Positions 48,790 to 57,216 of a DNA stretch of 64,000 nucleotides are shown piece by piece. Position 1 is the stretch's first letter, and every line of letters starts with the position of its first letter. The notes beneath the pieces were generated by a model. The model was not told where the DNA came from and made no database searches. It worked only from the letters and a program-made list of their open reading frames with translations. This DNA comes from an uncultured Agrobacterium sp. Lineage in GTDB: Bacteria; Pseudomonadota; Alphaproteobacteria; Rhizobiales; Rhizobiaceae. A program made the translations under genes and the position numbers. The stretch lies in assembly GCA_913777615.1 (NCBI GenBank), contig CAJYTK010000009.1, positions 124,001 to 188,000 on the forward strand, in the 5' to 3' direction.

Positions 48790-49803
48790 TTACTTCACGC
48801 TCATCGCGGTCAGCCACTCATCGATCCAGGCCTTGCGGTTCTTCGCCACCTCTTCCGGCGACATCAGGAACGTCTTGGTCGGCTGCACCAGCTTGCTGAA
48901 CGCATCCGGCAGCGGCTGCGACGTGGCAGTGACCGGCATCATCCAGTTGTTTTCCGGAATGGCATCCTGAAAGCCGGGCGTAAGCATGAAGGCCAAGAAT
49001 TTCTTGCCAAGCTCCTTTTCGGGCGCATTTTTCAACAGGCCAGCGACCTCGATCTGGATGTAATGGCCTTCCTCGAAGCTTGCGGCCTGATAGCGCTCGC
49101 TGTGCTCGGCCACCATATGGTAGGCGGGAGAGGTGGTATAGGAGAGCACCATCGGCACTTCGCCCTTGGTGAAGAGACCGTAGGATTCCGACCAGCCGGG
49201 CGTGACCGTCAGAACGCGGTTCTTGAGCTTCGTCCAAGCCTCCGGCGCCTTGTCGCCATAGACCGACTTGACCCACAGCAGCAGGCCGAGACCCGGCGTC
49301 GAGGTCCGAGGGTCCTGAATGGCGATCTTCTGCGACGGGTCGCCCTCCACCAGCTCTTTCAGGCTTTTGGGCGGGTTCTTCAGCGTCTGGGTGTCATAGA
49401 TGACGGCGAAGTGGCCGTAGTCATATGGGACGAAGACGTCATCCTTGAAGCCGCCTGGGACTTTTGCCCCGGAAGCATCGACACCCGACGCTTCGAAAAG
49501 CCCGGTGTCCTTGGCTTCGGCGACAAGATTGGTATCGAGACCGACCACCACATCCGCCTTGGAGCCCGCACCTTCCAGCTTCAACCGGTTGAGGAGCGCC
49601 ACGCCATCGGCCACGCCGACGAAGTTGACGGTGCAATCGCAGGTCTTCTCGAACGCTGCCTTCACCTTTGGGCCTGGACCCCACTCGGAAACGAAGCTCT
49701 CATAAGTATAGACGGTGAGGACTTTTTTATCCTGCGCAGAGGCGATGCCCGGCAGGAGGAAGGATGCGGCAACGAGGCCGGACAGCAAAAAACAACGGTT
49801 CAT
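48790..49803 (-). CDS. thiB: Thiamine-binding periplasmic protein ThiB (TbpA)
   Basis: 337 residues with a signal peptide ending in A-S-A-Q near residue 24. The mature protein has the TbpA pattern: [10 protein letters not shown], then the [11 protein letters not shown] segment with two cysteines, [21 protein letters not shown], and [10 protein letters not shown] near the ligand pocket. It binds thiamine and its phosphates and hands them to ThiP. Start ATG at 49803 has AGAAGGTG upstream; the TPP riboswitch lies 50 nt before it. Confidence 0.95.
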   Translation of the reverse strand: MNRCFLLSGLVAASFLLPGIASAQDKKVLTVYTYESFVSEWGPGPKVKAAFEKTCDCTVNFVGVADGVALLNRLKLEGAGSKADVVVGLDTNLVAEAKDTGLFEASGVDASGAKVPGGFKDDVFVPYDYGHFAVIYDTQTLKNPPKSLKELVEGDPSQKIAIQDPRTSTPGLGLLLWVKSVYGDKAPEAWTKLKNRVLTVTPGWSESYGLFTKGEVPMVLSYTTSPAYHMVAEHSERYQAASFEEGHYIQIEVAGLLKNAPEKELGKKFLAFMLTPGFQDAIPENNWMMPVTATSQPLPDAFSKLVQPTKTFLMSPEEVAKNRKAWIDEWLTAMSVK

Positions 49804-49855
49804 CAGACACCTTCTCGAATGGGTTACGGGAATAGGCGTCTGGATGGAAGCCGTC

Positions 49856-49943
49856 TAATCCCTCCGCCGGTGTTAACCGGATCAGGTTCTTCGGGTTGGC
49901 ATTCGCCTCTCAGCCTTGTCCCGAAAGACAAAGCACCCCGTTA
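49856..49943 (-). promoter_or_regulatory. TPP riboswitch (THI element)
   Basis: On the minus strand the full THI-box can be read: GGGGTGC at the start, GGCTGAGA about 20 nt later, then CCCGAAGAACCTGATC followed by CCGGTTAACACCGG and a closing CGGAGGGA. These are the pyrimidine- and pyrophosphate-sensing parts of the aptamer. It ends about 50 nt before thiB. Binding of TPP should shut off uptake. The thiB ribosome binding site is nearby and no strong terminator is seen, so control is probably at translation. Confidence 0.96.
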
Positions 49944-49969
49944 GAGCGAGAAAAGATGTAATGTGACAA
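49941..49969 (-). promoter_or_regulatory. Candidate promoter of thiBPQ
   Basis: On the minus strand TTGTCA (49969-49964) and CTCTAA (49946-49941) are 17 bp apart. Transcription would begin close to the first base pairs of the riboswitch, which is the expected arrangement. Confidence 0.5.
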
Positions 49970-49994
49970 TCGGTTATTGGCAAGACGCGAGAAG

Positions 49995-50387
49995 CTATGC
50001 CTGCTCCGTCATATGCACGAGTTCCCAGACGTGGCCGTCTGGATCCTGGAAGCTGCCTGCATACATGAAGCCTTGATTCTGTACCGGCTTCCACTCCTGC
50101 CCGCCGGAAGAGAGTGCCGTTTTCAACATGCTGTCGATTTCCTCACGGCTGGAGGCGGATAGGCAGGTCAGAACTTCCGTGCTGCTCTTTGCATCGGCAA
50201 TCTCGCCATTGATGAAATCGCGAAACCGCTCCTCCTGAAGCAGCATGACGAAGATGTTCTTCTCGACGATCATGCACAGCGTGCGCTCATCCGAATATTC
50301 CGGATTGAAACTGAAGCCGAGCGCGGTGAAGAAGGCTTTCGATGTCTCGATATTCTTGACCGGCATATTGACGAAGATCATGCGCAT
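49995..50387 (-). CDS. VOC-family (glyoxalase/bleomycin-resistance-like) protein
   Basis: 130 residues with two beta-alpha-beta-beta-beta modules: M-I-F-V-N-M-P-V-K-N-I-E-T-S-K-A-F-F-x-x-L-G-F near the start and the F-x-D-P-D-G-H-V-W-E-L closing motif with the usual metal-ligand Glu and His. Members bind metals and catalyse isomerisation, ring cleavage or drug binding; no specific reaction can be set. It begins 60 nt from the uup stop and stands alone in function. Confidence 0.88.
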   Translation of the reverse strand: MRMIFVNMPVKNIETSKAFFTALGFSFNPEYSDERTLCMIVEKNIFVMLLQEERFRDFINGEIADAKSSTEVLTCLSASSREEIDSMLKTALSSGGQEWKPVQNQGFMYAGSFQDPDGHVWELVHMTEQA

Positions 50388-50448
50388 GGGCGGGCTCCTC
50401 CCTGTTGGAACAAAGCAGAGCCCATATTCACGCGCCTGTCAAAGAGGC

Positions 50449-52275
50449 CTAGCCTTCCATCTCTTCGCGCAGCATCTCAAGCTCCAGCCATTCTTCCTCC
50501 ATGACCTCCAGCTTTTGGCGAAGCTTTGCCATTTCCTCCGCCAGCTTGTTGAAAGCGCCGGGGTCCTTGGCGAAAAGCTGCGGATCGGCCATTCGCTCTT
50601 CGCGCTTGGCGATTTCTTGCTGCAGCTTTTCCATTTCCTTCGGCAGATTTTCCAGCGCAAATTTCTGCTTGAAGGACAGCTTGCCCTTGCCCTTTGCAGG
50701 TTCAGTAGCGGGAGCGGCATTGGCCGAGACTTTCGCCTTCTCCTGCTTGTCCGAGCGCTTCTTGTCTTCTGCCGCACCCTTACGCTGCGCCATCATGTCG
50801 GAATAGCCGCCTGCATATTCGATCCAGCGGCCATCCGGCGCATCCGGATTGGCGGGCGCAATGGTCGAGGTCACGGTGCGATCAAGGAAATCACGGTCGT
50901 GGCTGACGAGAATGACGGTGCCCGAGAAGCTTGCGACGATTTCCTGAAGCAGGTCCAGCGTCTCGATATCGAGATCGTTCGTCGGCTCATCGAGGATGAG
51001 AAGGTTGGTCGGTCTTGCCAGGATACGCGCTAGAATAAGACGGGCGCGCTCGCCACCGGACAGATTGCGGATCGGCGTGCGGGCCTGTTCCGGCTGGAAG
51101 AGGAAGTCCTTCATATAGCCGGTCACATGCTTCTGCTCGCCGTTGACCAGCAGGCTTTCACCACGACCGTCGGTCAGGTAATGTGCCAGCGTGTCGTTCG
51201 GATTGAGGTCTTCGCGCTTCTGGTCGAGTGTCGCGATTTCCAGATTGGTGCCGAGCTTCACCGTGCCGCTATCGGGCGCGAGCGTACCTGTCAGCATCTT
51301 GAGCAGCGTGGTCTTGCCTGCACCATTCGGCCCGACGAGACCGATGCAATCGCCGCGATGCACCCGCAGCGAAAAGGGTGCGACGATGGTACGATCGCCA
51401 TAGGCCTTGGTGATGGCCTCCGCCTCGATCACCAGCTTGCCGGATTCGCGCGCTTCCACGGCTGTGGCCTGTACCGAGCCCTGCGGCCCCTTGTGGCCGC
51501 GATAGGCGGCGCGCATGTCGCGCAACTCTCCGACGCGGCGCATGTTGCGCTTGCGCCGTGCCGTCACGCCATAGCGCATCCAGTGCTCTTCGCGCTCGAT
51601 GGCCTTGCCGAGCTTGTGCTGCTCAAGCTCTTCCTCTTCCAGCACCTTGTCGCGCCATTCCTCGAAATGGCCGAAGCCACGGCTGAGCCTGCGGGACTGG
51701 CCGCGATCGAGCCAGACGGTGGCGGTCGACACCTTCTCAAGGAAGCGACGGTCGTGCGAAATCAGCACAAGCGCGCTTCGCGTCTGCTGCAATTCGCTTT
51801 CCAGCCATTCGATGGTCGGAAGATCCAGATGGTTGGTCGGCTCGTCCAGCATCAGAATATCCGGCTCGGGCGCCATCACTCGGGCAAGTGCGGCACGGCG
51901 CGCTTCCCCACCGGAAAGGCTCGAAGGATTTTCTTGGCCGGTCAGCCCTAGATGTTCGAGAATATAGCTGACGCGATACGGATCGTCGCCCGGCCCCAGA
52001 CCCGACTCGGCATAGGCCTGCACCGTCTCGTAAGCGCCGAAATCCGGCGCCTGCTCCAGATAGCGGATCGTCGCGGACGGATGACGGAACACCTCGCCGG
52101 ACTGCGCTTCCACCAGACCGGCGGCAATCTTCATCAGCGTCGATTTGCCCGAACCGTTACGGCCGACAAGGCAGATGCGGTCGCCCGGCTCCACCTGCAG
52201 ATTGGCGCCGTCGAGCAGCGGGGTCACGCCGAAGGTCAGCTTGATGTCGTCGAGTTTCAGAATGGGGGGTGCCAA
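50449..52275 (-). CDS. uup: ABC-F family ATPase (Uup-like)
   Basis: 608 residues, two ABC domains in tandem and no membrane segment. Domain 1: Walker A G-R-N-G-S-G-K-S-T, L-S-G-G-E-A-R-R, LMLDEPTNHLD. Domain 2: G-P-N-G-A-G-K-T-T, L-S-G-G-E-R-A-R, LILDEPTNDLD. The linker is short and the C-terminal 90 residues form a Lys/Glu-rich coiled coil, as in Uup. ABC-F proteins act on ribosomes or, for Uup, also on branched DNA intermediates. TTG start at 52275, with GGAG nine nt upstream, only 4 nt after the thiamine diphosphokinase stop. Confidence 0.93.
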   Translation of the reverse strand: MAPPILKLDDIKLTFGVTPLLDGANLQVEPGDRICLVGRNGSGKSTLMKIAAGLVEAQSGEVFRHPSATIRYLEQAPDFGAYETVQAYAESGLGPGDDPYRVSYILEHLGLTGQENPSSLSGGEARRAALARVMAPEPDILMLDEPTNHLDLPTIEWLESELQQTRSALVLISHDRRFLEKVSTATVWLDRGQSRRLSRGFGHFEEWRDKVLEEEELEQHKLGKAIEREEHWMRYGVTARRKRNMRRVGELRDMRAAYRGHKGPQGSVQATAVEARESGKLVIEAEAITKAYGDRTIVAPFSLRVHRGDCIGLVGPNGAGKTTLLKMLTGTLAPDSGTVKLGTNLEIATLDQKREDLNPNDTLAHYLTDGRGESLLVNGEQKHVTGYMKDFLFQPEQARTPIRNLSGGERARLILARILARPTNLLILDEPTNDLDIETLDLLQEIVASFSGTVILVSHDRDFLDRTVTSTIAPANPDAPDGRWIEYAGGYSDMMAQRKGAAEDKKRSDKQEKAKVSANAAPATEPAKGKGKLSFKQKFALENLPKEMEKLQQEIAKREERMADPQLFAKDPGAFNKLAEEMAKLRQKLEVMEEEWLELEMLREEMEG

Positions 52276-52279
52276 GGCA

Positions 52280-52930
52280 TCAGGCTCCGGTCAGATCGTA
52301 AGGACGGGCAAGGACGATAGCCTTGCCGCTTTTAAGGCGAAGGCGAATGTCGCCCTCAGCCACGTTGGACATAGTGCGCGATGAGCCGAAGGCAAGCGCA
52401 AAATCACTGAGGGGATAGCGGGCGCTCTCGATATCGAGACCGGAAAGTGCGGTAAATCCCGCCACCGAGAACAGCGATCCGCGTGGCAGATCGAGGGCAA
52501 GTTCACCTTCAATCAGCGGAAACGCTTCTTCATTGCCGGAGGTCAGCATAACCTCGAAACCCCGCTCGGCCAGCGCCACGGCGTAAAGCAGATGAAACTG
52601 CGCATGGTCGGAGCGTTCCCCCGCCAGCGCGCCGACGAGCGTCAGCCGCTTCGCGCCGCGCGCCAAAGCCTCAGAAACGGCAATCTCGCCATCCGTTTCG
52701 CCTTTGGCAGCTGGAAAAGGCTGTTGCGGCACATCCGGCCATTCCTGCACTAGAAACGCATCGGCGGAATCGAAATCGCCCACCCACAGTTCCGGTTGAA
52801 GCCCGAGCGGCGTGGCATGTTTCATGCCGCTATCGGCGGCAATCACCCGCGATCCGGCAACCGCACGGCGCAGGCGCTCCGTCACGACGATATCGCCGCC
52901 CAGCAGAATGGTGAAATGATCCGATGTCAT
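52280..52930 (-). CDS. thiN: Thiamine diphosphokinase
   Basis: 216 residues. It transfers pyrophosphate from ATP to thiamine to give TPP. The family motifs are present: I-A-A-D-S-G at about residues 31-36, the G-D-F-D-S metal/nucleotide loop, K-G-E-T-D-G-E and L-V-G-A-L-A-G-E-R-S-D-H. The C-terminal beta domain (GDIRLRLKSGKAIVLARPYD) is short. It fits with the thiBPQ importer 2 kb downstream: salvage of thiamine needs this kinase. It is co-transcribed with uup. Confidence 0.93.
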   Translation of the reverse strand: MTSDHFTILLGGDIVVTERLRRAVAGSRVIAADSGMKHATPLGLQPELWVGDFDSADAFLVQEWPDVPQQPFPAAKGETDGEIAVSEALARGAKRLTLVGALAGERSDHAQFHLLYAVALAERGFEVMLTSGNEEAFPLIEGELALDLPRGSLFSVAGFTALSGLDIESARYPLSDFALAFGSSRTMSNVAEGDIRLRLKSGKAIVLARPYDLTGA

Positions 52931-52993
52931 GCCCTGCCTTATCGCGAAACATCACCTCAAGGAAAGGCGCAAACGCCGCAAAAGGCGGCGATA

Positions 52994-53022
52994 TTGATTT
53001 TTCAGCCAGACAGGATTATGAC
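52994..53022 (+). promoter_or_regulatory. Candidate promoter of the SAM-II riboswitch-metA transcript
   Basis: TTGATT at 52994-52999 and TATGAC at 53017-53022 are 17 bp apart. The predicted start near 53029 coincides with the first pairing bases of the SAM-II aptamer, which supports it. Confidence 0.6.
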
Positions 53023-53029
53023 AGCCAGC

Positions 53030-53084
53030 AGTGGTGATTTGCCGACCGGCTTGCAGCCACTTTAAAGAAGTCGCTAAAGGGTCG
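53030..53084 (+). promoter_or_regulatory. SAM-II riboswitch
   Basis: The compact alphaproteobacterial metA aptamer. The P1 stem pairs AGTGG (53030-53034) with CCACT (53057-53061). The pseudoknot pairs CGACC (53043-53047) with GGTCG (53080-53084). The conserved TGATTT, GCTTGCAGCCAC and CGCTAAA elements are intact. Discovered in front of metA in Agrobacterium by Corbino and colleagues (2005). High SAM should lower metA expression; a terminator follows 22 nt later. Confidence 0.96.
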
Positions 53085-53106
53085 AGGAAAAAGGCAATTT
53101 CCGAGG

Positions 53107-53136
53107 ACCGGTCGCGATTTCGCTGCCGGTTTTTTT
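53107..53136 (+). terminator. Riboswitch-linked terminator before metA
   Basis: Stem ACCGG / CCGGT, a wobble, a mismatch and GCG / CGC around a 4-nt loop (53107-53130), followed by seven Ts to 53136. It lies between the SAM-II aptamer and metA (start 53160), so control by transcription termination is likely. Confidence 0.85.
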
Positions 53137-53159
53137 GTGTTTGGACGTGAGAGTTCGCG

Positions 53160-54086
53160 ATGCCCATCAAGATTCCCGATACGCTTCCCGCCTTCGAAAC
53201 CCTCGTCAATGAGGGTGTACGGGTGATGACCGAGACCATGGCGATCCGTCAGGATATCCGCCCGCTCCAGATCGGGCTCTTGAACCTCATGCCGAACAAG
53301 ATCAAGACCGAAATCCAGATGGCTCGCCTTGTCGGTGCCTCGCCGCTGCAGGTGGAGCTCTCATTGGTGCGGATTGGCGGACACCGTGCCAAGAACACGC
53401 CGGAAGAACACCTCCTCTCCTTCTACGAGACGTGGGAAGAGGTCCGTCACCGCAAGTTCGATGGCTTCATCATCACCGGCGCGCCCGTCGAGACGCTGGC
53501 CTATGAGGACGTGACCTACTGGGATGAGATGAAGAAAATCTTCGACTGGACAGAAACCAATGTCCATTCGACGCTCAATGTCTGCTGGGGGGCAATGGCG
53601 GCGATCTATCATTTCCATGGCGTGCCGAAGCATGAATTGAAGCAGAAGGCCTTCGGCGTCTATCGCCACCGCAATCTCTGCCCTGCTTCCATCTATCTCA
53701 ACGGCTTCTCCGACGATTTCCAGGTGCCGGTGTCGCGCTGGACGGAGGTGCGTCGCGCCGACATCGAGAAGCATCCCGATCTCGAAATCCTGATGGAATC
53801 CGAGGAAATGGGCGTGTGTCTCGTGCATGAGAAGCGCGGCAAGCGGCTCTACATGTTTAACCATGTGGAATATGACTCCACCTCGCTCGGGGACGAGTAT
53901 TTCCGCGACGTCAATTCCGGCGTTCCGATCAAGCTGCCGCATGATTATTTCCCGCACAACGACCCATCGCTGACGCCGCTCAACCGCTGGCGCAGCCATG
54001 CGCACCTTTTCTTCGGCAACTGGATCAACGAGATCTATCAGACGACCCCTTACGCATTGGAGGAGATCGGCGAGGCCTCGGCCTGA
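53160..54086 (+). CDS. metA: Homoserine O-acetyltransferase (MetA family)
   Basis: 308 residues, glutamine-amidotransferase-like fold. The catalytic set is in E. coli numbering: Cys142 in N-V-C-W-G-A-M, His235 and Glu237 in NHVEYDS, and Lys47 region in LMPNKIKTE. Position 111 is Glu (GAPVE), which in characterised MetA proteins goes with acetyl-CoA, whereas succinyl users carry Gly. I therefore expect O-acetylhomoserine as product, for methionine synthesis by sulfhydrylation. It is controlled by the SAM-II riboswitch and terminator upstream. Confidence 0.93.
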   Translation: MPIKIPDTLPAFETLVNEGVRVMTETMAIRQDIRPLQIGLLNLMPNKIKTEIQMARLVGASPLQVELSLVRIGGHRAKNTPEEHLLSFYETWEEVRHRKFDGFIITGAPVETLAYEDVTYWDEMKKIFDWTETNVHSTLNVCWGAMAAIYHFHGVPKHELKQKAFGVYRHRNLCPASIYLNGFSDDFQVPVSRWTEVRRADIEKHPDLEILMESEEMGVCLVHEKRGKRLYMFNHVEYDSTSLGDEYFRDVNSGVPIKLPHDYFPHNDPSLTPLNRWRSHAHLFFGNWINEIYQTTPYALEEIGEASA

Positions 54087-54185
54087 CACGATCGCTTCTG
54101 CGAAAAACGCATTTTCCGACGTTGCGTCAGCCGCCAAAATGGCGCAACGTCCGGCACAAATTGCAAGTGATAGGGAGAATGTCGG

Positions 54186-55211
54186 ATGAGTGACGCAAGC
54201 GTTCGGGAGAATTTTGGCCTGACAGCGACCGGCGAAAAGGTCGAACGGGTGACGATCAGCGCTGGCGGCCTGACGGCCAAGGTTATCACCTGGGGTGCGG
54301 TCATTCAGGATCTGCGGCTTGAGGGACATCAGCCGCCGCTGGTTCTTGGCTTCGACGGGTTTGACGACTATCCGAAATACTCATCCTATTTCGGCGCGAC
54401 ACCGGGCCGAAACGCCAATCGTATCGGTGGCGGCAAGTTTTCCATCGACGGCAAAGACTACCAGCTGGAGCTGAACGAGAAGGGCGTGTCGCATTTGCAT
54501 GGCGGAAGCGACGGCACGGGCAAGCGCAACTGGATGATCATGGAGCACGGACCAAGCCATGTCGTGCTGCAGATCATCGATCCCAACGGTCGCGCTGGTT
54601 ACCCAGGCAATTGCACGATGACGGCAACCTACACGATCCGCGAGGGCGGCGTGCTGTCGGTTGTCTATGAGACGACGACCGACCTGCCGACTATCGCCAA
54701 TGTCTGCCAGCATTCCTATTTCAATCTCGACGGCGCCGAGACCGCCCTCGGCCATCATATCGAAATTGCCGCCGATCATTATCTGCCAACCGATGAGCGC
54801 CAGATTCCAACCGGCGAAATCCGCTCCGTCTCCGGAACGGTCTTCGATCTGCGTGAGCCGACATTGATGAGCCGGAAGGACGACCATGGCGAACAGGTGC
54901 TCTACGACCACAATTTCTGCCTTTCGGCAGAGCGTGTGGCCAAGCGCATGGTCGCGCATGTCCACGCGCCAGCCTCCGGCATTTCGCTCGATGTTCACAC
55001 AACCGAACCCGGCGTTCAGTTCTATTCTGGTTTCAAGCTGAACACTGCCGTTCCGGGACATGACGGACGCCATTACGGCCCCTTCGCGGGCTTCTGCCTG
55101 GAAACGCAGATCTGGCCGGATGCCATCAATCACGAAGGCTTCCCGAAAGCGATCCTGCGTCCCGGCGAAACGCTTCGCCAGGAAACGGATTACATCTTCA
55201 CCAAAGACTAA
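54186..55211 (+). CDS. galM: Aldose 1-epimerase (galactose mutarotase)
   Basis: 341 residues, single large beta-sandwich. Family landmarks are N-R-I-G-G-G-K-F with the substrate Arg, the first catalytic His in N-V-C-Q-H-S-Y-F-N-L, the D-H-Y-L-P-T-D-E-R-Q-I-P-T-G segment, and the base Glu in FCLETQIWPDAINH. It interconverts alpha and beta anomers of hexoses. Start ATG at 54186 follows AGGGAGAA. No sugar transporter or kinase adjoins. It converges on mtgA with a 3-nt gap. Confidence 0.95.
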   Translation: MSDASVRENFGLTATGEKVERVTISAGGLTAKVITWGAVIQDLRLEGHQPPLVLGFDGFDDYPKYSSYFGATPGRNANRIGGGKFSIDGKDYQLELNEKGVSHLHGGSDGTGKRNWMIMEHGPSHVVLQIIDPNGRAGYPGNCTMTATYTIREGGVLSVVYETTTDLPTIANVCQHSYFNLDGAETALGHHIEIAADHYLPTDERQIPTGEIRSVSGTVFDLREPTLMSRKDDHGEQVLYDHNFCLSAERVAKRMVAHVHAPASGISLDVHTTEPGVQFYSGFKLNTAVPGHDGRHYGPFAGFCLETQIWPDAINHEGFPKAILRPGETLRQETDYIFTKD

Positions 55212-55214
55212 AGC

Positions 55215-56015
55215 CTATCGGTCCAGCACGCAGCCGACATAAGCGCCGGAGCCTCTTGCCCGGCGCTCGATAAGCCCCGCGAGACGCTGCATCCCGCGAC
55301 CGGGCTTGCTAGCATTGCGATCGATCGGGTTCGGCAAGGACACGGCAAGTAATGCTGCCTGCCGGGAGCTGAGTTTCGACGCTGGCACCTTGAAATGGTA
55401 CTGCGCCGCGGCCTCGATGCCGTAGATACCGGGGCCCCATTCGGCGATGTTGAGATAGATTTCCATCATCCGCTGTTTCGACCAGATGAAGTCGGATACG
55501 AGCGCAAGCGGCAGTTCCAGTCCCTTGCGGATGAAGGACCGACCGTTCCAGAGAAATAGGTTCTTGGCCGTCTGCATCGGAATGGTGCTGGCGCCTCGTG
55601 TCGCCTCGCCTTCCAGTGCGTCATTGACGACTCCCTGCATCTGATTCCAGTCCACCCCGCCATGGAAACAGAACTGGCCGTCTTCCGACATCATCACCGA
55701 CTGGATGAGCCGAGGCGAGATATCCTCCAGAGGCACCCATTGCCGGTCGTAGCCTTGGAAAGTCACCAGATCGGCAAGCATTAGCGTCGAGATGGGTCGG
55801 ATGAAGGGAATGGCATAAACGGGGATCAGCAGATAGGGCAGGACTAACAGCGCCAGCAGAAACATGCCGACACGTTTGGCGAGGCTCTTGATATCCAATT
55901 TGGGCCTGCTCTCCTCGTCGGGAAGCGCCTCATACTCCCTTTCGCTTTCCGGCGTACTGCTCACATCCCGTCCCCACTCGTTCAGATCAAGCCTTTCATA
56001 TTCCGCTCGCACCAT
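55215..56015 (-). CDS. mtgA: Monofunctional peptidoglycan glycosyltransferase
   Basis: 266 residues: a polar, acidic N-terminus of about 45 residues, one membrane anchor ([24 protein letters not shown]), then a GT51 domain. The catalytic Glu is in [16 protein letters not shown], and the [17 protein letters not shown]-x-x-E-x-x-L and [15 protein letters not shown] motifs are complete. It polymerises lipid II at the outer face of the inner membrane. There is no transpeptidase domain. Divergent from ispA. Confidence 0.96.
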   Translation of the reverse strand: MVRAEYERLDLNEWGRDVSSTPESEREYEALPDEESRPKLDIKSLAKRVGMFLLALLVLPYLLIPVYAIPFIRPISTLMLADLVTFQGYDRQWVPLEDISPRLIQSVMMSEDGQFCFHGGVDWNQMQGVVNDALEGEATRGASTIPMQTAKNLFLWNGRSFIRKGLELPLALVSDFIWSKQRMMEIYLNIAEWGPGIYGIEAAAQYHFKVPASKLSSRQAALLAVSLPNPIDRNASKPGRGMQRLAGLIERRARGSGAYVGCVLDR

Positions 56016-56117
56016 CAAGGCTACTCACCAGGGCGAAGTTCCACACCCGTTCAACAAAACATTTGCCAGCCCTTTTACCCCATGCCAAACAGCCGCGAGA
56101 TGTAAGGAAGCGGTGCC

Positions 56118-57017
56118 ATGACATTCGAGACACGGCTGCGCGATAACGCGGCAAGCACGGAAAAACTGCTGGCAGAGATCCTGACGGACAAGGTCGGTTA
56201 TGACGAGATCGCACGGCCGGCCAACCTGCTGGATGCCATGCGCCATGGCGTGCTGAACGGCGGCAAGCGCCTTCGGCCTTTCCTCGTCATCGAGACAGCG
56301 CGGCTGCTCGACGGCAATGAGGCTGCAGCGCTGCGTGTGGGCGCCGCGCTTGAATGTCTCCATTGCTACTCGCTGGTGCATGACGATCTACCCGCCATGG
56401 ACGATGACGATCTGCGTCGCGGCCAGCCGACGGTCCACAAGAAGTTCGATGAGGCCACAGCCATTCTGGCGGGCGACAGCCTCCTGACGCTCGCTTTCGA
56501 TATTATCGCGAGCCCGCAAACGCCGCTGACCGGCGATCAGAAGACGGCACTGGTGTTGGCGCTTTCGCGCGCTGCCGGCATTGGCGGCATGGCAGGCGGT
56601 CAGGCGCTCGATCTGGCGGCAGAAAAGCAGGCGCCGGATGAAGCGGGCATCGTGACCTTGCAGGCGATGAAAACAGGCGCGTTGCTGCGCTTTGCCTGCG
56701 AGGCAGGTGCAATCATTGCCGGAAACGACGCATCTCACCGCAAGACGCTGCGCAGCTTCGGCGAAAAGATCGGCCTCGCCTTCCAGCTTGCCGACGATCT
56801 TCTCGACCTCACCTCGGATGCCGCTACCATGGGCAAGGCAACCGGCAAGGATGCCGCTCGCGGCAAGGGCACGCTTGTGGCGTTACGCGGGGAAGACTGG
56901 GCGCGTGAAAAACTTCAGGAACAGGTGTGCGACGCGGCAACCCTGTTGGCCCCCTACGGAGAGAAGGCCGATATTCTGGTGCAAGCGGCCCGCTTCATAG
57001 CCGAGCGCAAAAGCTGA
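56118..57017 (+). CDS. ispA: Farnesyl diphosphate synthase (IspA-type)
   Basis: 299 residues, standard length. The first Asp-rich motif D-D-L-P-A-M-D-D-D-D lies at residues 89-98 and the second, D-D-L-L-D, at 226-230. The K-R-L-R-P (NGGKRLRPFLV) segment binds the isopentenyl pyrophosphate. It condenses two IPP units onto DMAPP to make farnesyl diphosphate, the precursor of undecaprenyl phosphate, ubiquinone and haem O. ispG of the MEP pathway is 1 kb away. Start ATG at 56118 with AAGGAAGC upstream. Confidence 0.95.
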   Translation: MTFETRLRDNAASTEKLLAEILTDKVGYDEIARPANLLDAMRHGVLNGGKRLRPFLVIETARLLDGNEAAALRVGAALECLHCYSLVHDDLPAMDDDDLRRGQPTVHKKFDEATAILAGDSLLTLAFDIIASPQTPLTGDQKTALVLALSRAAGIGGMAGGQALDLAAEKQAPDEAGIVTLQAMKTGALLRFACEAGAIIAGNDASHRKTLRSFGEKIGLAFQLADDLLDLTSDAATMGKATGKDAARGKGTLVALRGEDWAREKLQEQVCDAATLLAPYGEKADILVQAARFIAERKS

Positions 57018-57021
57018 GAGC

Positions 57022-57114
57022 TAGAGCGCCATGCGTCTCACTGGACGCACCAAGGCGCTCTATCCTGTTTAATCTACGCATCATGCTTTTCCGAAAATCG
57101 ATTCCGATTTTCGG
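57022..57114. repeat. Rhizobial dispersed palindromic repeat
   Basis: Two hairpins in series. The first has outer arms TAGAGCGCC (57022-57030) / GGCGCTCTA (57054-57062) and inner arms TGCGTC / GACGCA. The second is CCGAAAATCG (57091-57100) / CGATTTTCGG (57105-57114) with a 4-nt loop. Between them runs a GCATCATGC-type sequence. From memory this compound element recurs many times between genes in Agrobacterium and Rhizobium chromosomes. It lies directly after ispA and may end its transcript. Confidence 0.7.
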
Positions 57115-57165
57115 GCCGATGTTGAAGCGCCTACCACGCCTGCACACCGTCTACACACACCAAAA

Positions 57166-57185
57166 AGGGCCGCCAAAGCAGCCCT
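57166..57185 (-). terminator. Terminator of the OmpA-like lipoprotein gene
   Basis: On the minus strand AGGGCTGC and GCGGCCCT form an 8-position stem with one G-T pair and a 4-nt TTTG loop, followed by TTTTTGG. It lies about 30 nt past the stop codon at 57217. Confidence 0.8.
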
Positions 57186-57216
57186 CTTCGAAAACGATCA
57201 TTGAGGTAAAAGGCTA

